Shown here: positions 1 through 5,561 of the stretch, in pieces
Layout: each line of letters starts with the position of its first letter
Numbering within the stretch: the stretch's first letter is position 1
From: Gammaproteobacteria bacterium
GTDB lineage: Bacteria; Pseudomonadota; Gammaproteobacteria; Natronospirales; REEB76
DNA: 7,505 bases
Reading direction: 5' to 3'
Assembly: GCA_027317045.1 (NCBI GenBank)
Contig: DAHVFI010000347.1
Coordinates: forward strand, 1 to 7,505
Position numbers and translations under genes: made by a program
The notes under the pieces: generated by a model
What the model was told of the DNA's origin: nothing
The model's database searches: none
What the model saw: the letters and a program-made list of their open reading frames with translations, nothing else

Positions 1-630
1 GCCGAAACTGGCGTGCTCATCCAGGCTCCGGACAAACGCATCCGCCACATCGCCGACATAGACCGGAGCAAATTTCGCCCGCGGACAGGCCAGCGGAAAC
101 ATGCCCGGCGCCATTCTTAGCAGTGCTGCGAACCGATTGAAGAAGCTGTCGCCCGGCCCGAAGATTACGCTGGGTTCGAACACGCTCACCTGCAGCGGGC
201 CCTGCGCCTTGAGCACCAGCGCCGCGGCTTCGCCCTTGCTGCGCAGGTAATGACTGGGTGCATTTTCACCGGCGTTGAGGGCGCTCATGTGCAACAGACG
301 CGGCACACCGGCGCTGGCGCAAGCCGCCAGTATTTTCCCGGTGAGTTCCACGTGGACTTGGGCAAAACCCTGGCCGCGGTGGCCGCGTTCGTTGAGGATA
401 CCCACCAGATTCACCAGCGCATGGCAGCCGCTGAATTCGCGCTTGAGAGTCTCCAGATCGTGGACGTTGGCCTCCACCAGCGAGACCGTGGGCAATACCA
501 GCAGCTCCCGATGCCGCGCCCGCGAGCGCGTCAGGATTTTCACGTTAAAGTCGTTTTCCACGAGGCGCGCCGCCAGATGCCGGCCCACGAAACCCGTGCC
601 GCCCACTATACAAACCGTGGATCTGGGCAT
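1..630 (-). CDS. Complex I NDUFA9-like NAD(P)-binding epimerase family protein (3' end outside window)
   Basis: An atypical short-chain dehydrogenase of the group annotated as 'complex I NDUFA9 subunit family'; the bacterial members have no firmly established reaction. The 210 visible residues start with a Rossmann fold: a beta strand, then GGTGFVG at residues 10-16, the dinucleotide-binding glycine motif. Further on come HMSAL (114-118), YLRSK with Y128 and K132 in the place of the SDR catalytic Tyr-xxx-Lys, and FEPSVIFGPGDSF (151-163), a hallmark of this group. The frame stays open to position 1, so roughly the last 100 residues of a protein usually near 300-320 aa are missing. The start is ATG at 630-628, with AAAAGG about 9 nt upstream and the Rossmann strand beginning at once. 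It lies 164 bp downstream of slt on the same strand, so co-transcription is plausible. The family call is firm; a link to respiratory complex I in bacteria is only by homology. Confidence 0.9.
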   Translation of the reverse strand, partial: MPRSTVCIVGGTGFVGRHLAARLVENDFNVKILTRSRARHRELLVLPTVSLVEANVHDLETLKREFSGCHALVNLVGILNERGHRGQGFAQVHVELTGKILAACASAGVPRLLHMSALNAGENAPSHYLRSKGEAAALVLKAQGPLQVSVFEPSVIFGPGDSFFNRFAALLRMAPGMFPLACPRAKFAPVYVGDVADAFVRSLDEHASFG

Positions 631-794
631 GAGGACGAACCTTTTGAAAAGCACACGCGATTGTGCATACTCCGGCGGGCACCACCCGCCGGTCAAGCGC
701 CCGCCTACGCGCTTGCCGCATGCCAAGGATCAAAGATCAGGCAGGCCGATGCCATACGAAGTGCGTTAAATGAACGTTTGGGCGCTGGGCGTTT
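631..794 (-). other. slt-to-epimerase intergenic region with paired hairpins
   Basis: This 164-bp gap has no gene of its own. It holds two perfect inverted repeats side by side, 694-715 (7-bp stem, 8-nt loop) and 672-692 (8-bp stem, 5-nt loop). On the minus transcript these form just before the epimerase gene. Neither is followed by a T-run on the minus strand, so they do not look like ordinary intrinsic terminators. I see no convincing promoter here: the best -35-like element, TTGACC on the minus strand, has no good -10 at proper spacing. The epimerase gene may therefore depend on read-through from slt. Confidence 0.5.
672..715 (-). repeat. Two adjacent perfect hairpins with a competing alternative pairing
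   Basis: The first hairpin on the minus strand pairs CAAGCGC with GCGCTTG (715-709 with 700-694). The second pairs CCGGCGGG with CCCGCCGG (692-685 with 679-672). GGCGGGC at 705-699 on the minus strand can instead pair with GCCCGCC at 680-674, which would break both. The pairings are read directly from the sequence. Whether they regulate anything is unknown. Confidence 0.5.
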
Positions 795-2786
795 TCATGG
801 CGGTGTCGGCGCGGCCGTCGCCGCTGTGCCAACGACCGCCTGTGCCACTGCCGCGCTGACAGCGGTGGGTGCGGCGCTGACGCTGCCGAGGCGTGCGCTC
901 AGGCGCTCGCTGGTATTGTGCAGACGCCAGTCGAAAATCACCGCTTCGCTCATGACGCGGCGCACATAGCCACGGGTTTCCCAGTATGGGATGGTATCGA
1001 CCCAGACGTCCGCCGGCAGGCTGCCGCTCTGGGGCAGCCATGAATCCACCCTTTTGACGCCGGCGTTGTAAGCGGCGGTCGCCAGCGGTTCGCTGCCGTT
1101 GAAACGCTTCAACATGCGGCTCAGATAAGCGCTGCCGAGGGTCAGGTTGATATGCGGATCCTGCAGCGCGTCGCGGCTGTCGAGTACCAGCCCGAGGTTC
1201 GCCGCCACCCGGCGGCCGGTGGCGGGCATCAATTGCATGAGGCCGATGGCCCCGGCCGGCGATACGGCATCGGGACGGAACACGCTTTCCGCCCGGATCA
1301 CTCCGTACACCCACGGCAAGTTCAGATCCAGCGCCTGTACGCGCGGCGCGAGCGTGTCGTCGTAAGCCAGCGGGTAATTGACCGTCAGATCCTGCCAGCA
1401 GCCGGCGTTGGCGAAGCTGCGGATGGCGCGTCCATACCAGCCCCATGCCTGCGCCAGCAGTGCCGCCTGGCAGTTTGCCGGCTTAGACAGCGAGGCCGTG
1501 GCCGCCTGCCACTCGGCGTTGGCAGCATCGTACAAGTCCGCATAGAACAGCTCGCGCGCGCGCACCAGGCCCGGGCGCTGCTGCAATTGCGCCAGCACCT
1601 CGGGCGCCGGCCGGCTCGGTTCCTGGGTGATGGCATAGCTCAGATGCAGGCGGTCGGCCGCCAGGAACCCGTAATAATCCATGCCGTCGGCGAGGGTTTG
1701 ATAAATGGCGGCGGCCGGGTCCGTCTCACCGGTGGCGGCCAGGGCGCGCGCTTTCCAATAACGCCATTCGGGCTTGGCGGCCAGCGGACCGAGGGCCGGC
1801 AGCAGCGCCAGTACCGCCTGCCAATGGCCAGTGCGCATCGCTGTCCGTATGCGCCATTCGGTCACCCGCGGATCGTTGACGCGCTGCAGGCGTGCCAGCA
1901 AGTGCGCAGCATCCGGCAGCAGGTTCCAGGCGGATTCCAGCGCCAGCCGTACCTGCATGTCCTGGACATCGTCGGGGGCGAAATGATAACGGCGCGAGAG
2001 CTCCGTCCACAAATGGCGTGCACGCGCCGGATCCGTGCGCGCCACCAGTTGTACGCCGTTGAGCAGCAGCGGCTGGTATTTGGGATCGTCCGGCACCTGG
2101 ATGGTAGTGAGTACTCCGGCGGGATCCGCCGCCACGTCCAGCCAGATACGCGCCCAGGGACGGTCCGCGGCGTTGAGTTGCGGCAGCAGTTGGCGCGCGA
2201 GTGCATAGTCACGCGCCTGCAGCGCCCGTTGCACGCGTTGCACCCGCATGTCGTTGGTGATGCGGTGGTGGGCCTGCAGATACCGGAACGCCGGTTTGCA
2301 GGTAGGCGGCTGCGAATCCGGCGCCAGCCATAAATGCTGCGCCGCCGCCACCCAGGCATCGCGGTCCTGCCGGTCGCCGCCGGCAAGATGCGCGCTTACC
2401 GCCGCGCAGCGCAGTGGCGCCGTGGTTTCGTTCTGATACTGGGCCAGAAAGGTCTGCCAGTCGCCGTTATTGGCGAGCTCCAACAACCACTCCTGGCGCA
2501 GCGCCTCGGCGATCGGCAGTGACGCCTGTTCCTTAAGAAAAGATTGCAGCGCCCCGGCCGGCTGCTGCGCAAGCGTGGCACGGAGATAGGCGTAACGCAG
2601 ATAGGGGTAGAGCGGATAATCCGCGAGCTCGTTGAGATAGGGCGTAAGTGCCGTGAGATCGCCTTTGTGCGCCGCCGACCACGCTTGCTTGAACTCGGCG
2701 CGTTCCACTGTCAGGTCTGCCGCGAGTGCGGATGGGATGATGCAGCCGCAGAGCGCAGCCACCAGCAGTCGGGACATCCAGGACAT
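795..2786 (-). CDS. slt: Soluble lytic murein transglycosylase (Slt70 family)
   Basis: A periplasmic enzyme that cleaves the MurNAc-GlcNAc bond of peptidoglycan and leaves 1,6-anhydro-MurNAc ends, used in wall turnover. The 663-aa product begins with a signal peptide (residues 1-22, ending SALA before ADLT). About 450 residues of alpha-helical repeats follow, as in the ring-shaped U and L domains of Slt70. The C-terminal SLT domain holds the catalytic glutamate in VIRAESVF (E500), then GLMQLMPAT (515-523), AYNAG (572-576) and YWETRGYV (601-608). Every expected catalytic-domain motif is present. After about residue 636 there is a 27-residue Ala/Thr/Pro-rich tail beyond the folded domain. The first ATG is at 2786 and an in-frame ATG lies three codons on (2777); neither has a clear Shine-Dalgarno, and either leaves a signal peptide. 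The gene diverges from the dehydrogenase gene and precedes the epimerase gene. Confidence 0.96.
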   Translation of the reverse strand: MSWMSRLLVAALCGCIIPSALAADLTVERAEFKQAWSAAHKGDLTALTPYLNELADYPLYPYLRYAYLRATLAQQPAGALQSFLKEQASLPIAEALRQEWLLELANNGDWQTFLAQYQNETTAPLRCAAVSAHLAGGDRQDRDAWVAAAQHLWLAPDSQPPTCKPAFRYLQAHHRITNDMRVQRVQRALQARDYALARQLLPQLNAADRPWARIWLDVAADPAGVLTTIQVPDDPKYQPLLLNGVQLVARTDPARARHLWTELSRRYHFAPDDVQDMQVRLALESAWNLLPDAAHLLARLQRVNDPRVTEWRIRTAMRTGHWQAVLALLPALGPLAAKPEWRYWKARALAATGETDPAAAIYQTLADGMDYYGFLAADRLHLSYAITQEPSRPAPEVLAQLQQRPGLVRARELFYADLYDAANAEWQAATASLSKPANCQAALLAQAWGWYGRAIRSFANAGCWQDLTVNYPLAYDDTLAPRVQALDLNLPWVYGVIRAESVFRPDAVSPAGAIGLMQLMPATGRRVAANLGLVLDSRDALQDPHINLTLGSAYLSRMLKRFNGSEPLATAAYNAGVKRVDSWLPQSGSLPADVWVDTIPYWETRGYVRRVMSEAVIFDWRLHNTSERLSARLGSVSAAPTAVSAAVAQAVVGTAATAAPTPP

Positions 2787-2894
2787 GCGTCTAGATTATC
2801 GCGAAGCGGAATTTCATTACTACCCTCAGGTCCGGGAACGGCGTAATCTTTTTCTTTCCCGCCGAATATAACCGCGTCCTGACCGGAGCACAGC
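2787..2894. promoter_or_regulatory. Divergent slt / dehydrogenase promoter region
   Basis: This 108-bp spacer lies between two divergent starts, so it should hold both promoters. Toward the dehydrogenase, TATAAC at 2867-2872 is a fair -10, 22 nt before the ATG, but no good -35 precedes it. Its ribosome site is clear: GGAG at 2885-2888, 6 nt before ATG. Toward slt, GATAAT on the minus strand (2800-2795) is one base from the -10 consensus. It sits only 8 nt from the ATG, which would put transcription near the start codon. Both promoters are inferred from -10 likeness alone. Confidence 0.35.
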
Positions 2895-4259
2895 ATGGGC
2901 TTCACCAGCATCAATCCCGCCAACGGAGAAAAACTGCACGACTATCCCGGCTGGGATGGCGCGCGTCTCGAGCAGGCGCTGACGCTCAGCGCCGCGGTGA
3001 CGCCGGCGTGGAACACGGGTTCGCTGGCCGAGCGCAGCGCCTTGCTGCGGCGTGTCGCTGCGCACTTGCGCCAGCGCCGCGAGCCGTATGCGGCGCTCAT
3101 GAGCCGGGAAATGGGCAAATTGACCGGCGAAGCCCACGCTGAAATCGAGAAATGCGCGCGCTGCTGCGACTACTATGCGGAACAGGCCGCGGTGCTGCTG
3201 GCGGAAGAGCCGGCCAAAACCGACGCCGCAAAAAGTTATGTGGCGTACCAGCCCCTCGGTTGCGTGCTGGCCATCATGCCGTGGAATTTCCCTTTCTGGC
3301 AGGTGATCCGGGCGGCGGCACCGGCGCTCACCGCCGGCAACAGCGTGCTGCTGAAACATGCCGACAACGTGCCGGGCTGCGCCTTGGCGCTGGCGGAGAT
3401 TTTCCAGCAGGCCGGTTATCCAGAGGGCGTATTCCAGACCCTCATGATCGGCATTCCGCAGGTAGAGGGCGTGATCAAAGACCCACGCGTGCACGCGGTC
3501 ACGCTCACCGGCAGCGAGCGCGCCGGCCGCGCCGTGGCCAGGCAAGCCGGCGAAGTCTTGAAAAAATGCGTGCTGGAACTGGGCGGCTCCGATGCCTTCG
3601 TGGTGTTGGAGGATGCCGACGTGAAACTCGCGGCCGAAGCCGGTGCGAAATCGCGTTACCAGAACGCCGGCCAGAGCTGCATCGCCGCCAAGCGCTTCAT
3701 CCTGGTGGACAAGGTCGCCGACGCGTTCCTGCAGGAATTCCGGACACGCGCCGCGGCCCTGGAATGCGGCGATCCGCTGGCTGCCAAAACCACGCTCGCG
3801 CCGCTGGCACGCTTCGATCTGCGCGACGCCTTGCACCGGCAGGTGCAGGATGCGCTGGCCAAGGGCGCCAAGGCGCTGCTGGGCTGCGAACCGCTGCCCG
3901 GCAAGGGCGCGTTTTACCCAGCCTCGATACTCGATGGCGTCGCGCCCGACATGCGTGCCTGGGAGGAGGAGTTATTCGGACCGGTGGCCAGCATCATCCG
4001 CGTCCGCGATGAGGCTCAGGCGCTGAAAGTCGCGAACGGCAGCGCCTACGGTCTCGGCGCCAGCGTCTGGACGCGGGATACAAGCCGCGGCGAAAAATTT
4101 GCGCGGCGCCTGCAGTCGGGCAGCGCCTTTGTGAACGGGCTGGTGAAAAGCGATCCGCATCTGCCCTTCGGCGGCATCAAGAATTCCGGCTACGGCCGCG
4201 AGCTGGCGCGCCAGGGCCTGCAGGAATTCACCAATGTGAAGAGCGTGTGGATCGGATAA
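2895..4259 (+). CDS. sad: NAD(P)-dependent succinate-semialdehyde dehydrogenase, Sad/YneI type
   Basis: An aldehyde dehydrogenase that oxidises succinate semialdehyde to succinate, the last step of 4-aminobutyrate breakdown, in the cytoplasm. The 454-aa product matches E. coli Sad (as I remember it) along its whole length. It starts FTSINPANGEKL and has MPWNFPFWQV (oxyanion Asn131), LLKHADN (K154; Sad-type proteins have KHA here where GabD has KPS), LTGS (204-207), LELGGSD with general base E228, GQSCIAAKRF with catalytic C262, EEELFGPV (357-364) and PFGGIKNSGYGREL (424-437). At about 455-462 aa the Sad group is shorter than GabD (about 480), and this fits. The start ATG has GGAG 6 nt upstream. 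No transaminase or GABA gene is in view, so another semialdehyde substrate is possible. It is the only plus-strand gene, with its own terminator. Confidence 0.93.
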   Translation: MGFTSINPANGEKLHDYPGWDGARLEQALTLSAAVTPAWNTGSLAERSALLRRVAAHLRQRREPYAALMSREMGKLTGEAHAEIEKCARCCDYYAEQAAVLLAEEPAKTDAAKSYVAYQPLGCVLAIMPWNFPFWQVIRAAAPALTAGNSVLLKHADNVPGCALALAEIFQQAGYPEGVFQTLMIGIPQVEGVIKDPRVHAVTLTGSERAGRAVARQAGEVLKKCVLELGGSDAFVVLEDADVKLAAEAGAKSRYQNAGQSCIAAKRFILVDKVADAFLQEFRTRAAALECGDPLAAKTTLAPLARFDLRDALHRQVQDALAKGAKALLGCEPLPGKGAFYPASILDGVAPDMRAWEEELFGPVASIIRVRDEAQALKVANGSAYGLGASVWTRDTSRGEKFARRLQSGSAFVNGLVKSDPHLPFGGIKNSGYGRELARQGLQEFTNVKSVWIG

Positions 4260-4289
4260 CAACAGGGCCGGTGAACCGGCCCTGTTGTT
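4258..4289. terminator. Strong near-symmetric terminator between convergent genes
   Basis: A perfect 14-bp stem, AACAACAGGGCCGG (4258-4271) with CCGGCCCTGTTGTT (4276-4289), closes a TGAA loop. Its left arm starts inside the TAA stop codon of the dehydrogenase gene (4257-4259). The outer stem reads TTGTT at the 3' side on both strands, so it may stop transcripts from both directions. The convergent small gene ends at 4313. There is no long uninterrupted T-run on either side. Confidence 0.8.
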
Positions 4290-4312
4290 CACGCAGGCAG
4301 ACAGTGCGCTAC

Positions 4313-4561
4313 TTATCCGCCGCTGTCACTATTGGTGGTGGGAGCGGGTGCCGGCGTCGGGCTGGTCTGGGTGGCGGGCACCTTGTGGGTGGCATCGGGT
4401 GAGATGGCCGCCGGTACCTTGTGGGTGGCATTGGGCGCGGGTGCCGCTGTTGTTGTGGGTGCAGTGGTGGTCGGCGCGGGCGCTTTCTTCGCTTGCACGC
4501 CGGCTGCGATCAGCAGCAGGGCGGCGCACACCAGTGGAACACTTTTGCTGATTTTATACAC
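4313..4561 (-). CDS. Small exported Pro/Ala/Thr-rich low-complexity protein
   Basis: I recognise no family. The frame is open to an ATG at 4681, but the likely start is GTG at 4561-4559. GGGGAG lies 9 nt upstream of it (4576-4571), and a clean signal peptide begins directly there: YKISKS, a hydrophobic run (LVCAALLLIAAG), then VQA before KKAP. This gives 82 aa. The mature part, about 58 residues, is almost all Ala, Pro, Thr and Lys. It carries the segment ATHKVPA twice, 12 residues apart, matched by a 16-bp DNA repeat. There is no Cys in the mature part and no lipobox. The tail of the next gene (4719-5324) has similar His-Lys-containing motifs and the same composition. It may be a periplasmic or surface spacer-like peptide; a fortuitous frame cannot be excluded. 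The hydrophobic plus-strand frame over the same bases is its antisense shadow. Confidence 0.55.
   Translation of the reverse strand: MYKISKSVPLVCAALLLIAAGVQAKKAPAPTTTAPTTTAAPAPNATHKVPAAISPDATHKVPATQTSPTPAPAPTTNSDSGG
4380..4431 (-). repeat. 16-bp direct repeat, period 36, inside the small exported protein gene
   Basis: ACCTTGTGGGTGGCAT occurs at 4380-4395 and again at 4416-4431 with no mismatch. The 36-bp spacing is 12 codons, so the reading frame is kept and each copy encodes ATHKV. It looks like an internal in-frame duplication. Confidence 0.8.
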
Positions 4562-4659
4562 GACGTGGTTCTCCCCGGTTAGTTGTGTGATTGCTACATG
4601 TGATCTTGAAAATATCCATTTAGGTGGCTTAATTCCCCTCGCCCCGCATCGCATCCGTA

Positions 4660-4703
4660 CCCTCACCCGCCCCACGGGCACCCTCTCCCATGGGGGAGAG
4701 GGG
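4660..4703. repeat. CCCTCTCCC-type intergenic palindromic element
   Basis: The core pairs CCCTCTCCC (4681-4689) with GGGAGAGGG (4694-4702) around an ATGG loop. It is preceded by CCCTCACCCGCCCC and a short GCCC/GGGC inverted repeat. Intergenic elements of this style (CCCTCACCC followed by a CCCTCTCCC hairpin) are a frequent dispersed repeat in many proteobacterial genomes; that is from general knowledge, and copy number here is untested. It sits just after the stop codon of the DUF2914 gene. On the plus strand ATTTT follows the stem, but no plus-strand gene needs a terminator there. Confidence 0.65.
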
Positions 4704-4718
4704 ATTTTGCTATCGCCT

Positions 4719-5324
4719 CTAGTTTAACGGCGGCGTGGCTGCGGTGCTGGCCGCGGTCGTCGGTGTCGGAGCCTTATGGATGGCTTGCGGTTGCACCTTG
4801 TGCCTGCCCAGGGGCTTATGCGCGGGTGGCGTATGAACCGTTTTCGCCTGGGTGTAGTCGAAGGACTTGGACATCAGCAGGTTGCCGCTGCCGTCCACCA
4901 CCTCCACCGTCCAGGTACCGGTCTGATCCGGCATCAAGGTCTTGCTGGACCACACGCGCCAGTGGTCGGCCTTGGGCTCGAACTTCACGTCCGCCATGGT
5001 CTTGCCGTTGAACTCCCAGCGGTGGGTGATGGTCTGTCCGGCGGCATGCTTCAGCACGCTGAAAAAGAACACTTTGTTGTGGCGGTTGTCGAGGCTGCGG
5101 ATGTCATCCGCCGGTTTACGCTGGCTGACGGCGGTGGTGAACTGGGCCTGTCCCACCTTGGCGGTAGCGGCGGGCGCCGGGGCCGCAGTCGGGGAAGCGC
5201 TGACCGCGGGGCTGGCGGGCATGGCGGTGGAGGCGGCCGGGGAAGTGTGGGCCTGGGCGGCGCCGCTTGCCAGCAGCAGTAGAGCGCCGAAGGTGGTGAG
5301 ACAGGTTTTATGGATCGCGTGCAT
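4719..5324 (-). CDS. Exported DUF2914-domain protein with low-complexity flanks
   Basis: DUF2914 is a small beta-rich domain of unknown function in proteobacterial envelope proteins. The product is 201 aa. A signal peptide covers residues 1-25 (hydrophobic ALLLLASG, ending AQA before HTS). An Ala/Pro/Ser linker runs to about residue 55, and the DUF2914 domain covers about 58-158. Its typical motifs are visible: AQFTTAV, SLDNRHNKVFFFSVL, ITHRWEFNGK, WRVWSSKTLMPDQTGTWTVEV and GNLLMSKSFDY. A tail of about 43 residues rich in Pro, Thr, His and Lys follows, with three His-Lys pairs (AHKP, RHKV, IHKA). I chose ATG at 5324 over an upstream TTG at 5342, because AAGGAG (5338-5333) lies 8 nt before this ATG and the TTG would put the ribosome site inside the gene. 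It probably acts in the periplasm; partner unknown. Confidence 0.88.
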   Translation of the reverse strand: MHAIHKTCLTTFGALLLLASGAAQAHTSPAASTAMPASPAVSASPTAAPAPAATAKVGQAQFTTAVSQRKPADDIRSLDNRHNKVFFFSVLKHAAGQTITHRWEFNGKTMADVKFEPKADHWRVWSSKTLMPDQTGTWTVEVVDGSGNLLMSKSFDYTQAKTVHTPPAHKPLGRHKVQPQAIHKAPTPTTAASTAATPPLN

Positions 5325-5507
5325 GTGAGCATCTCCTTGCAAACCCCGCCGAGTTGGCGGTGCTCAGGCATCAAGTATATAGCCCGCGCGCGCCGCACAT
5401 CGCGGCCGGCCGCATTTATCGCAAGCACCCTACATAATGCGGTGCTGATGGGCGGCACTTCCGCAGGCCCAAGGGCAGTAGGCCAGCCCCGAAAATTCCG
5501 GATGCTC
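5325..5507 (-). promoter_or_regulatory. Upstream region of the DUF2914 gene
   Basis: A good -10 candidate, TATACT, lies on the minus strand at 5379-5374, about 50 nt before the ATG; no matching -35 stands at 16-18 bp. A 5-bp stem (CCGCC with GGCGG, 5346-5360) would form in the leader 7 nt before the ribosome site AAGGAG (5338-5333). A 12-bp GC palindrome, GCGGCCGGCCGC, is at 5402-5413. The degQ terminator borders the region, so the gene likely starts its own transcript. Confidence 0.35.
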
Positions 5508-5538
5508 AAAAAAAGAAGGGCTCCTGACGGAGCCCTTC
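5508..5538 (-). terminator. Rho-independent terminator of degQ
   Basis: Read on the minus strand, GAAGGGCTCC (5538-5529) pairs perfectly with GGAGCCCTTC (5524-5515) around a 4-nt GTCA loop. Seven Ts follow at once (5514-5508). It lies 23 bp past the degQ stop codon. This is the clearest intrinsic terminator in the window and isolates degQ from the DUF2914 gene. Confidence 0.95.
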
Positions 5539-5561
5539 GGGTTTATGCCCAGACGCGCGGG

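Noticed and set aside
250..969. Plus-strand open frame over the epimerase gene and the end of slt
   Set aside because: It spans two real minus-strand genes and their spacer, with no domain or ribosome site.
1152..2333. Plus-strand open frame of 393 codons opposite slt
   Set aside because: Arg/Gln-rich antisense shadow without any recognisable motif; slt is complete on the other strand.
2826..3836. Minus-strand open frame of 336 codons opposite the dehydrogenase
   Set aside because: Antisense shadow; the plus strand encodes every aldehyde dehydrogenase motif in order.
4332..4727. Hydrophobic plus-strand frame that could look like a small membrane protein
   Set aside because: Its Val/Gly/Ala content is what the antisense of Pro/Thr/Ala-rich codons gives. 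The minus strand has a ribosome site and signal peptide.
5325..5342. Upstream TTG start for the DUF2914 gene
   Set aside because: It would place the strong AAGGAG ribosome site inside the gene; ATG at 5324 is correctly spaced from it.
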